In this document: piece after piece, positions 35,400 to 43,334 of the stretch
Layout of the letters: every line of letters begins with the position of its first letter
Numbering within the stretch: position 1 is the first letter of the stretch
Assembly: GCF_017876315.1 (NCBI RefSeq)
Contig: NZ_JAGINU010000001.1
Coordinates: 5,828,001-5,892,000, forward strand
Direction of reading: 5' to 3'
Length of the DNA: 64,000 bases
DNA from: Pseudonocardia parietis
GTDB taxonomy: Bacteria; Actinomycetota; Actinomycetes; Mycobacteriales; Pseudonocardiaceae
Made by a program: the position numbers and the translations under genes
Notes under the pieces: generated by a model
What the model saw: only the letters and a program-made list of their open reading frames with translations
Told to the model about the DNA's origin: nothing
The model's database searches: none

Positions 35400-35770
35400 G
35401 AGCGGGGCCTGTCCGACGCAGGCCTGGAGGGCTCGGCGCGTGGCCGTTCGGCGGTTGCTCCTGTCGTGCTCGCGGCCGGGCTGGCCGTGTGTTCCGGGGC
35501 TACTCGCCCCTCGACGCCACCACCGCGTGCGCCTGCGGACCGTCCCCTCCTGAGCGATGCGGACACCTCCGGCTCACGCCGCTGAGCGGCATAGGCACCT
35601 CCGCGGCGTGGCGCGCGAGATCCGCCAGCACCAAATTCATGTCTGGACCGCCGCCCGGTGAGCCGGCCCGATCCCGCGCAAGCCACAGCATCACCACGCA
35701 GCTGGCGCGGCTCATCATGAGCAACGTCGTCTTCGCATCCGTGTATCCGTTGACGGCTTCATGACCGCCG
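35400..35770. other. Non-coding stretch before the mobile island
   Basis: 371 bases between DoxX and the target duplication of the first IS. Short open frames occur on both strands, but none has a ribosome-binding site or a recognisable product. Confidence 0.5.
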
Positions 35771-35775
35771 ATGGC

Positions 35776-37779
35776 CCTGCGTTCCGCAGCCGAGGTGAGC
35801 GTCTAGGACGCGGATTGCGATGTTGACCTGCGGAAATGAGGGTGAGCACGCGCAGTGCGTGTGTTACTAGGCGGTGGCGTTGTGCCTGGTCAGCGACCTG
35901 CGGGGGTGATCTCGATGATCTTCTTGGGGAGGGGGAGGTCGAGCCGGGCGTAGAGGTCGGTCTGGGGCTTGGTGGGGTCGGTGCGCTGGCGGAATGTCCC
36001 GGTGGGGCCGGTGAAGGTGACGGCGTGGAGCCGGTCGAGGTCGCGGCGGATGTGGTGCCAGGTCTGACCGGTGGTGGTCTCGGCGATGCGGATGAGCAGT
36101 AGCGCGAGCCAGCAGAGCATGACGTGGGCGCGGATGCGTTCTTCGAGGCGGTGATAGACCGGGCGCAGGTCGAGGATCTGTTTCATGTCGCGCCAGCCGC
36201 GCTCGACTTCAAGGAGTTGCTTGTAGCCCAGCGCGATGTCGGTGGCGCTCAGGTGCGGGTCCGAGCAGCGCAGCAGGTACTTGCCGTCCAAGTTGGCCTC
36301 GGTCTTGATCTTCGCCTTGTCGATGCGCAGCAGCCCGCCGGGGGTGAGGCGCAGGTAGCGGTTCAGGCCGGGCTTGGTCGAGATCTTCCCGCGCAGCTCG
36401 CCGCGTTTCATCGTCGGGAGCTTGTCGGATCCGGCGATGAGCTCGTCGAGTTGGGCGACGAGCCGGTCGCGGATGTGGGCGTCGCGCTCGGCGGCCTCGG
36501 GGTTGTGGCAGATGACGAACCGCTCGCTGTCGGAGACCTGCACTTCCTTGACCCGCAGGTTCTCGCCGATGGTGGTGTAGCGGCCCTGCCGCGACAGGGC
36601 GGTCTTGATCTCCGGGCTGTCCGAGCGGAGCTTCTCGCCGATGATGTAGGTGTGCTCGCCGCGACGTAGGTAGCGGCGGTTGGCTTGTGAGGAGAAGCCG
36701 CGGTCGGCGACCCACACGATCTTCGACAGGGTCCAGTCCCGCATGTCGTCGCGGACCTGGCGGATCAGCTTCGAGTCGGCGGTGTTGCCCGGCCAGCACC
36801 ACACCCGCACCGGGATCCCCTCGCGGGTCACCGCCATCCCGATCACGATCTGGGGCAGGTCGTCGCGGGAGTCCTTCGACTTGCCGTAGGTCCGGAACCC
36901 GGCCGCGCTCTGCTCGTCGTCGGTGCCGTCCTGACCGTCCTGACCGTCCTTGCCGTCCCGGCCGGCCACGACCTGCCCGTGTTCGTCGCGGTCCACCGGT
37001 GTGTCGGGATCCTCCAGCTCGAAGTAGGTGGAGGTGGTATCGAAGAACAGCAGGTCGACCTCGAGGTTGAGCAGGTTCGCGACCTGGGCAAACACCTCGC
37101 GCTCCAGGTGTTCGCGCACGTCGTGGAGCCAGTCCATCGCCCGGTAGCAGACATCGTCGGAGGTCTCGGGCAGGCCGTCGATGTGCACATCGTTCGAGAT
37201 CCAGTCCGCGGCGGCCAGCTTCGACGACGGCGCCAGGGCCCGGTTGGCGACCAGCCCGAACAGCACCCGCTCGAACGGCGCGCTGCCCCGCCGCTTGGCC
37301 AGCAGCCTGTTCATCACCGTGTCGATGCCCAGCCGGCGCCACAGCCCGTCGAGGACATCGGTGCCGCCCAGCGGGCGCGAGCCGAGCAAGCTCAGATCTG
37401 AGCCGGCGGTGGCCTTGAGCGCCGCTGCCGGGTCGAGCAGCCGTGACAGCGACACGATCAGCCGCTCGATCGCCGCGGTGTCGACCTGATCGGTCCGCCC
37501 GAAGCTGTAGAGGATCTTGGTGCGAGAGGTGCGGGCAGCAGGGTCCCAGTCGTTGTGGACCAGCTGCAGGTAGGACACCCGGGTCCCGTTGCGGTTCTGC
37601 CGCTTCACCTCCCGCAAGAACATGTCCCAGACACTATCGACATCCACCCACGTCAATCAACCTAAACTGGGCGATTCGTGTACTAGGCGTTCTCGCGGTC
37701 GAACGCTAGGCGCGAACCGCTGACCTGCCCACACCGCCCAGACGTGTCCCAGAATCCACCATCAGCTGCGGAACGCAGG
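35776..37779 (-). mobile_element. IS1634-family insertion sequence, copy 1 (called IS-A here)
   Basis: Complete 2004-bp element. Terminal inverted repeats of 15 bp (CCTGCGTTCCGCAGC) lie at 35776 and, reversed, at 37765-37779. It is flanked by a 5-bp target duplication ATGGC (35771-35775 and 37780-37784). It carries one transposase gene on the minus strand. An element of identical length and ends lies at 43335-45338. Confidence 0.93.
35890..37623 (-). CDS. IS1634-family transposase (IS-A copy 1)
   Basis: 577-residue DDE transposase of the IS4 superfamily, IS1634 group. Catalytic aspartates fall in FFDTTSTYFE and VWVADRGFSS, and the glutamate in the VERGWRDMKQILDLRPVYHR region with the Y-x2-R-x-like spacing of the clan. 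ATG at 37623 chosen because the family normally begins MFxRxVKR; a TTG 33 bases upstream would add 11 residues. Compared with copy 2 it has a few substitutions, mostly in a low-complexity acidic loop (GKDGQDGQDGTDDEQ here). Frame intact, so potentially active. Confidence 0.93.
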   Translation of the reverse strand: MFLREVKRQNRNGTRVSYLQLVHNDWDPAARTSRTKILYSFGRTDQVDTAAIERLIVSLSRLLDPAAALKATAGSDLSLLGSRPLGGTDVLDGLWRRLGIDTVMNRLLAKRRGSAPFERVLFGLVANRALAPSSKLAAADWISNDVHIDGLPETSDDVCYRAMDWLHDVREHLEREVFAQVANLLNLEVDLLFFDTTSTYFELEDPDTPVDRDEHGQVVAGRDGKDGQDGQDGTDDEQSAAGFRTYGKSKDSRDDLPQIVIGMAVTREGIPVRVWCWPGNTADSKLIRQVRDDMRDWTLSKIVWVADRGFSSQANRRYLRRGEHTYIIGEKLRSDSPEIKTALSRQGRYTTIGENLRVKEVQVSDSERFVICHNPEAAERDAHIRDRLVAQLDELIAGSDKLPTMKRGELRGKISTKPGLNRYLRLTPGGLLRIDKAKIKTEANLDGKYLLRCSDPHLSATDIALGYKQLLEVERGWRDMKQILDLRPVYHRLEERIRAHVMLCWLALLLIRIAETTTGQTWHHIRRDLDRLHAVTFTGPTGTFRQRTDPTKPQTDLYARLDLPLPKKIIEITPAGR

Positions 37780-37784
37780 ATGGC

Positions 37785-38114
37785 GTCGCTGCCCGATTAG
37801 CCACCGGGCCAGAACAGCCAGCGCCGCCACGCATGAACGCTCACCGATCCACGACAGGATCAGGCAGCCACCTCCCAACGGCGGCTGTACCTTCGTCACC
37901 GACGAGATCGAGTCCGTACTCGATCAGATTCGGACAGGGGTGATGTCGACGTAGCGCTGATGTTCCTGGTCAACGCGTTCGATCTCAAGCTCGATGAGCT
38001 CGGCCCTGACGAGTCGGGCGCGGTGCGCCCGTAGTCGCAATCCGGACGGGGTCGGTGACGGATTCGGGAGGCAGCGGGCCGCAAAGCGCCGTTTCCTGAA
38101 TCCCTAGACCTTGC
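37785..38114. other. Gene-free spacer between two insertion sequences
   Basis: 330 bases between IS-A copy 1 and the nested IS block. A short open stretch reads FVTDEIESVLDQIRTGVM but stops quickly and is not recognisable. Probably remnant chromosomal DNA. Confidence 0.45.
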
Positions 38115-38246
38115 AGTGAGCCTTTCCCGGTAGCGGGAGCAGCTGCTGGTGACACGCCGTGGGCGTGGAGATGATCAACGTGGGCGCGGGACCCCGGTAG
38201 AAGAGGTCGGTCCGCCTAAAGATCGACTCCACCACCGAGGTCCCGC

Positions 38247-38351
38247 GTGTCCGATCCTGTCATCTACACCGCCGTGCTCCCGATCGGGGAGCCCACCGCC
38301 GCGTTCGTGTCCCAGCTACTGGCCGGCGAACGCGCACGACGAGGCACCCGC
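38247..38351 (+). pseudogene. IS-C transposase, 5' part
   Basis: First 35 codons of the IS5-type transposase, from a GTG (VSDPVIYTAVLPIGEPTAAF) to GERARRGTR, where IS-B interrupts. The same codons 22-35 are repeated at 47476-47517 as part of the target duplication, and the rest of the gene follows at 47518. Confidence 0.85.
38310..38351 (+). repeat. 42-bp target duplication of IS-B, left copy
   Basis: Begins TCCCAGCTACTGGCC and ends GAGGCACCCGC, directly abutting the IS-B left terminus. It is identical to 47476-47517. Duplications this long are known for IS1634-type elements, which make direct repeats of variable and sometimes very large size. Confidence 0.92.
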
Positions 38352-38464
38352 CCTGACTTGGCTCACGCGTGGATCTTCAGGTCGGTTGCAGCGCGTTGAC
38401 CTGGGGGATCGTCGGTGAGGTCGGCGGAATCTGTGCACTAACGTCGGCTCGTAGGCTCGGGGAG

Positions 38465-39004
38465 ATGGCGTATGTGCGCACGGTCCGGACCGGGTCGGGA
38501 GCGACCGCGGTCCAGATCGTGCACGGCACGCGCCGCGGAGCCCGCGATATCGAGCATCTCGGCTCGGCCCACGACGTCCAGGCGGTCGAGGCACTCAAGG
38601 CGGTCGCCCGCCAGCGGCTGGCCGGCGGGCAGGGCGAGCTCGACCTCGGTCTCGACACCGAGGTCACCACCGTGGGCGGGGCGGAGCCGTTGCAGATCGC
38701 GTCCTCGACGATGGCGCCGCTGTGGGATGCGCTGTGCTCGGCGTATGACCAGCTCGGATTCGGCTCCGCCACCGAGGGCGACGAGGTGTTCCGGCAGCTG
38801 GTGCTCGCGCGGATCATCGAGCCGACCAGCAAGCGCGACAGCCTCCGGGTACTGGCCGAGGCCGGGATCGACACCGTCTCCTACGCCACCCTCAAGCGCC
38901 GACTGCAGGGCTATGCCGATGACGCCTGGCGACGCCGTCTCGCCGCGGCGTGCGCGGCACACGCTCAGCTCGGGCCTGCCACGCTCGTGCTCTACGACGT
39001 GTCC
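38465..39004 (+). pseudogene. IS-B transposase, exon 1
   Basis: First 180 codons of an IS1634-family transposase (starts MAYVRTVRTGSGATAVQIVHG, ATG after GGGGAG). It includes the N-terminal domain FRQLVLARIIEPTSKRDSLRVL and ends at LVLYDVS, which contains the first catalytic aspartate. The group II intron begins at the next base. Joining to 46482 gives a continuous frame of 505 residues, so splicing of the original intron would have restored the enzyme. Confidence 0.88.
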
Positions 39005-39605
39005 GTGCGCCATGAGGCGCTTGTTGTCCGAGTGGAGGTGAGAGACCACCACCGTGGGGTTCCTGCCGTAGCAGGGGCTTGGAAGCTGGGGGCAGCCTGA
39101 TCGGGGAGACGACCGGGAGGGTGGGAGCAGCCCTGACGAAGCCGTGTCGCGCCAGCACCGTCAGATGGCGTGAGCGCGGCGAGCGTGTCGCAGAGGTATA
39201 CGCGAGGAACCGGCGTGATCACCTGTCTTGACGTATTACCGCCTCGAACCTGACGGATGTGGGGCGGGCACGGTGTGCCACCGGCCGGAGTGACGGGCTG
39301 GTGGCCTGCCCGGGAGCGGAGTCACGGCTCCCGGGCGGGACCGGCGGTGAACGACTACGGGGTAGCCGCTGGTCAGGGCCGTAGGCAGATAGTCGGGTGC
39401 CTCCTGCGACGAGCGGACAACGAGTGAACATGGGAAGGCCCCGACGCCTGCCGACCCGCCCGCGCGGCCAGCGCGGCCGGGGGTCGGCTGAGTCCGTCGT
39501 CGACTGAACGGTGCCGGGGCCGGCGGAGCCGCCGTAGTACTGCGAGTCCGGGAGAGCCGGACGCATCGGGAAGGGCGGCAGCGAGGATGGATAGGAGGTG
39601 CTGTG

Positions 39606-41087
39606 ATGGTGCGAGACGCGTCGGTGAACTCCGGCGCCGGGCTCGTGGTCGACGCTGCTGAGGTTGCGGTCGGGTCGGCGGCGGGTCGGGTAGCGCGGAC
39701 GCAGGCCAAGTATCACCGTTGGGCGGGCACCGACCGCGGCACGCGGTTCGGGGACCTGTTCAACCTGGTGTGTCACCCCGACTACCTCCAGGTGGCCTGG
39801 GAACACGTGGCACGCAACAAGGGGGCCCGTTCGGCGGGGATCGACGGTGTGACCGTGCGTCGCATCGTCGACGCCGGCGGGGTGGAGGCGTTCCTGACCG
39901 GGATCGCCGCGAGCCTCAAGGACGGCAGCTACCGGCCCATGCCGGTGCGGCGGGTGCTCATCCCGAAGCCGGGCGGCAAGCCCCGGCCGTTGGGGATCCC
40001 GACCGTCACCGACAGGGTCGTGCAGCAGTCCTTGAGGATGGTGCTGGAACCCATCTTCGAGGCCGACTTCTCGCCGGTCTCCTACGGGTTCCGGCCCAAG
40101 CGGCGAGCCCACGACGCGGTCGCCGAGATCCATTTCTACGCCTCACGCGGTTATCGGTGGGTACTCGACGCCGATATCGAGGCGTGTTTCGACAACCTCG
40201 ACCACCGGGCTGTCCTGGACCGGGTGCGGGCGAGGATCTCGGACAACAGGACCGTGGCGCTGGTCCGCGCATTCCTCAAAGCCGGTGTGCTCACCGAGCT
40301 CGGGACCCTGCGTGAGACCGGGGCGGGCACGCCCCAGGGCGGCATCATCTCCCCGCTGCTGGCCAACATCGCCTTGTCCGCGTTGGACGAGGCGATCATG
40401 GCCCCGTGGGCGCCGGGCGGTGACCAGGCCACCCAGGTCGGTCGCGCCAAGCGCCGCCACCACGGGTTGGGCAACTGGCGGATCGTGCGCTACGCGGACG
40501 ACTTCGTCATCATGACCAACGGCGGCAGAGACGACGTCGTCGCCCTGCAAGAGCAGGTCACGACGGTGTTGGCCCGGCTCGGTCTGCGACTGTCACAGGC
40601 CAAGACCGCGGTCAGGCACCTGAGCGAGGGGATCGACTTCCTCGGCTTCCACATCCAGTGGCGCCGACGCAGAGGAGGCAGGAAGTGGTTCTGCATGACC
40701 ATGATCGCCGACAAGGCGTTCCGGTCGATCAAGCAGACGATCCGCAACCTGACCCCTCGCCGCTCACCTCGACCGCTCTCGATGGTGCTCATGGAGGTCA
40801 ACGCGGCGCTGCGCGGCTGGACGGCGTACTTCCGGCACGCGATCGCCGGGCGCAGGTTCTCGTTTCTGCGGTACTTCTCGTGGAGACGGCTCGTGGCCTG
40901 GCAACGCGAGCAGCACCGCTGGAACTGGACTGCGGTCACCCGATGGCTCCGCCGCCCTGACGGGAGCTGGAGACCCATCACGGCCGCAGGCGTGATGCTG
41001 TTCGACCCGACGAAGGTTCGCATCCGGCGATACCTGTATCGGGGCAACCGCATCCCCAGCCCCTACAAGCCGACCATGGCCGCCTGA
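39606..41087 (+). CDS. ltrA: Group II intron reverse transcriptase/maturase
   Basis: 494-residue intron-encoded protein that promotes splicing and retrohoming. RT blocks in order: LIPKPGGKPRPLGIPTVTDRVVQ, SYGFRPKRRAHDAV, VLDADIEACFDNLDH, GTPQGGIISPLLANIAL, the catalytic YADDFVIM, then LGLRLSQAKTAVRHL and IDFLGFHI. A maturase domain X follows, including LRGWTAYFRHAIAGRRFSFLRYF. No HNH endonuclease motif is visible after it. The ATG has AGGAGG upstream. The frame is intact. The gene symbol is used in the generic sense of an LtrA-type protein. Confidence 0.95.
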   Translation: MVRDASVNSGAGLVVDAAEVAVGSAAGRVARTQAKYHRWAGTDRGTRFGDLFNLVCHPDYLQVAWEHVARNKGARSAGIDGVTVRRIVDAGGVEAFLTGIAASLKDGSYRPMPVRRVLIPKPGGKPRPLGIPTVTDRVVQQSLRMVLEPIFEADFSPVSYGFRPKRRAHDAVAEIHFYASRGYRWVLDADIEACFDNLDHRAVLDRVRARISDNRTVALVRAFLKAGVLTELGTLRETGAGTPQGGIISPLLANIALSALDEAIMAPWAPGGDQATQVGRAKRRHHGLGNWRIVRYADDFVIMTNGGRDDVVALQEQVTTVLARLGLRLSQAKTAVRHLSEGIDFLGFHIQWRRRRGGRKWFCMTMIADKAFRSIKQTIRNLTPRRSPRPLSMVLMEVNAALRGWTAYFRHAIAGRRFSFLRYFSWRRLVAWQREQHRWNWTAVTRWLRRPDGSWRPITAAGVMLFDPTKVRIRRYLYRGNRIPSPYKPTMAA

Positions 41088-41105
41088 CGGCGTCATCCTC
41101 GTGGA

Positions 41106-41139
41106 GAGCCCGTTGCGGTGAGAGCCGCACGGCGGGTTC
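41106..41139 (+). ncRNA. Group II intron domain V
   Basis: 34-base hairpin starting GAGCCCGTTGCGGTGAGAGC and ending CGGGTTC, with the GNRA-like tetraloop and the two-base bulge position of catalytic domain V, 18 bases after the reverse-transcriptase stop. It is the ribozyme core element and confirms that the intron is group II. Confidence 0.9.
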
Positions 41140-41216
41140 GGCGGGCGGCCCGCGGTTTGCCCGGAGTTCAGCCGAACTGAAGGGGTCTCAGCGGGAACTC
41201 AAGGGTGTGTGGGGGC

Positions 41217-42863
41217 TCAGGAGCGATTCGACCCTTGGGTTCGTGCTGAACCCGGGTGGTGGTCGGCGGGGGTGTGTAGGAGTTTCGCGGCGGCGTCGCT
41301 GTATCGGATGGCGGTGGTCTCGTCGAGTCCGAACACGGTCGCGAGGTGGAGTGGGTCGGCGCCGTGGGTGAGTGCCTCCTCGAGCTGCCGGTCGACGCGC
41401 AGGTTTTCGAGGGTGGCGGCGCGGCCGCGGAAGGGCGCGGTGAGCGCGTTGACGCTGACCGGCCGGGTGGTCGAGGCGGTCTGCTTGTTGATGATCAGGT
41501 GCGGGTTGGCCGTGTTCGGCCAGCGGCTGCGTCGCGCGGCGAGCCAGTCGAGCAGCAGGCGGTGGGTGAGCTCGTCGAGGGGGCGGGTCACGGCGGCGAT
41601 GGTGAGCCGCCGGTTGCCCAGGTCGACATCGTCGAGGTGCAGGGTGCGGATCGACTCTGGGCGGGCGGCGTGCACTGCGGCCAGCGCGAGGGTCAGGCGG
41701 GCGGCTGGGGTGGTCGCTGCCTGGGTGACGTCGTCGATCTGCGCGGGTGTGAGCGGGAGGATGATCGACTCGTCACGGTGGCCGATCCGGACGCGAGCGG
41801 TCGGGTCGGCGAAGATGCTGCCGGTCTTCTTGCAGTAGCGCATGAGCGAGCGCAGCGCGCCGAGGGTGCGGCGGCGGGGGTGGCCGCGCAGGGCTCGGGC
41901 GATCCCGGTGACGTCGCTGGTGGTGACTTCACGTAGGTGCTGGTAGCGGGTCGACCAGTCCACCAGCACCGGGTGCGCGGCGCGCAGGTAACGGCGGACG
42001 GTGTGCAGGTCGCGAGGGTGGTTCCGCGGTCCGCCGCGCTGCAGGGCGCGCACCCAGGCGCGGACGTCGTCGATGATCCCCGGTGCCAGGTCGGCGAGCT
42101 TGGCGGCCAGCCAGGACTCGAAGGCGGGGACACGATCGTCATCGAGCAGCCCGGCCTGGGACAGGACCTCGGCGACGCGGCTGATGCTGACGCCATAGCG
42201 GTGCAGGACCTCGATCAGCTGTGAGTACCGCAACCGCTCACCGTCGGCGTGGCCGGACAACACCACGACCAGCGCCCGGTCGAGCTCGGCGACCAGAGCG
42301 GCGTTCCAGCCGTGGGCTTGGCTCATCGTTGCCGCGATGCGCCGCACCCGGATCAGGGCGTGGTTGTCCAGCTCGGCGTGCTGGGCCCGGTCGAAGGCCC
42401 GCCCGGGTCCGGGCAGGTGCAGTTGTAGTTGCCCGCCATCGGCGGAACCGGCAGGTCGGGCACGGTCGGCAGCGGGTGGGGTGTGGAGGCGACGTCGTGC
42501 ACCGGAGCGTGGGCCGCGCATCTTGGTGGTGCCGGCGAACGAGAGCTGGTGGCTGGTGACAGCGGCGAGATCGGCCGGGGTGACAATCGGTGGGTCCTGG
42601 GCTTGCAGCGCGGCCTGCAGCCAGCAGAGTCGGCAGTAGCGGTTCTTCAACGGCACGTCGCGGCGACATCCAGCACAGCGGGCGCTGGGGTGGCGCCGGC
42701 GGAAGTCGTAGCAGGCTCGGCAGTACCCGCCATAGAGCAGCCCCCAGGACAAGCAGGTCGGGCAACTCGACGCCGACATGCGCGCCGCCGGCGGTGCCTG
42801 GCTGGCCAGCGCTCGCCCCGGCGTGGACGCCGCTATCGATTCCGGCGGCGGCGCTGTGGTCAT
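41217..42863 (-). CDS. Large recombinase-like protein with two zinc ribbons
   Basis: 548 residues. The N-terminal part has eight cysteines in four CxxC pairs (C34/C37, C48/C51, C63/C66, C77/C80), i.e. two zinc-ribbon-like modules. The C-terminal part follows the tyrosine-recombinase fold: an arginine in HAARPESIRTLHLDDVDL and a late tyrosine in AIRYSDAA. The usual H-x-x-R box is degenerate (ENLR) and the GH motif reads GL. It may be a partner subunit rather than a full recombinase, as TnpB is to TnpA in Tn554. The ATG overlaps the stop of the regulator gene (42860-42863). Confidence 0.75.
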   Translation of the reverse strand: MTTAPPPESIAASTPGRALASQAPPAARMSASSCPTCLSWGLLYGGYCRACYDFRRRHPSARCAGCRRDVPLKNRYCRLCWLQAALQAQDPPIVTPADLAAVTSHQLSFAGTTKMRGPRSGARRRLHTPPAADRARPAGSADGGQLQLHLPGPGRAFDRAQHAELDNHALIRVRRIAATMSQAHGWNAALVAELDRALVVVLSGHADGERLRYSQLIEVLHRYGVSISRVAEVLSQAGLLDDDRVPAFESWLAAKLADLAPGIIDDVRAWVRALQRGGPRNHPRDLHTVRRYLRAAHPVLVDWSTRYQHLREVTTSDVTGIARALRGHPRRRTLGALRSLMRYCKKTGSIFADPTARVRIGHRDESIILPLTPAQIDDVTQAATTPAARLTLALAAVHAARPESIRTLHLDDVDLGNRRLTIAAVTRPLDELTHRLLLDWLAARRSRWPNTANPHLIINKQTASTTRPVSVNALTAPFRGRAATLENLRVDRQLEEALTHGADPLHLATVFGLDETTAIRYSDAAAKLLHTPADHHPGSARTQGSNRS

Positions 42864-43180
42864 TCCGGCGGTAGTGATCGGCCGTCGCGGCGTTTCGGCG
42901 TCACCGTTGTGCCGGTGCCGGTCGCGGTCTGCGGTGCGTAATCGGCCCTCGGGCGGGTAACGCGGCCGGGTTCGGGGATGAGTAATTCCTCGACGCCACA
43001 CTCCAGTACGGCGCATATGGTGTCCAGGTCCTCGAGTTTCACACTGGCCGGGTGGCCCGACCACAACCCGGACATCTTCCCGGTGCTGATCACCAGGCCG
43101 CGTTCGGCCAGCATGACCTGCAGCTCGCTGGCCTTCCAGATACCGCGGTGAGCGGCCGCCAGACGGAGGTTCCACCTCAT
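42860..43180 (-). CDS. XRE/Cro-type helix-turn-helix protein
   Basis: 106-residue small DNA-binding protein. The helix-turn-helix spans about residues 16-60: ASELQVMLAERGLVISTGKMSGLW, then VKLEDLDTICAVLECGVEELL, the ordinary end of a Cro/C1 domain. The tail is disordered and basic. The start ATG overlaps the stop of the recombinase (43177-43180), and its stop overlaps the next gene. It probably regulates or assists the recombinases of the unit. Confidence 0.85.
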   Translation of the reverse strand: MRWNLRLAAAHRGIWKASELQVMLAERGLVISTGKMSGLWSGHPASVKLEDLDTICAVLECGVEELLIPEPGRVTRPRADYAPQTATGTGTTVTPKRRDGRSLPPE

Positions 43181-43329
43181 ACCTTCAGCCCTTTCAGTCG
43201 CCCGGCCGCGCGGTCCTGCCCGGCGCTCCACGCGTCTTCGACATGCGTCCGATGCACGTGCACGTAATTCATCGTGGTCGCAATCCAGGCGTGTCCGAGC
43301 GTTTCCTGGATCGCCATCAAATCCATTCC
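43177..43329 (-). pseudogene. Tyrosine recombinase, 3' fragment cut off by IS-A copy 2
   Basis: Last 50 codons of the integrase whose first 308 codons lie at 45339-46262. It reads GMDLMAIQETLGHAWIATTM followed by NYVHVHRTHVEDAW, and so contains the catalytic GH histidine (321 in the restored protein) and the nucleophilic tyrosine (330). It has no start of its own, so the enzyme is inactive while the IS is present. Confidence 0.9.
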
Positions 43330-43334
43330 ACTGA

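Noticed and set aside
37624..37656. TTG start adding 11 residues to the IS-A transposase
   Set aside because: Family members normally begin at the MFxRxVKR-like sequence, which corresponds to the ATG at 37623; the same applies to copy 2.
41140..41185. A complete domain VI immediately after domain V ending near 41180
   Set aside because: A short GGGC/GCCC pairing is possible, but the sequence that follows is not the transposase exon, whereas the helix with 46465-46481 is longer and leads into the correct frame.
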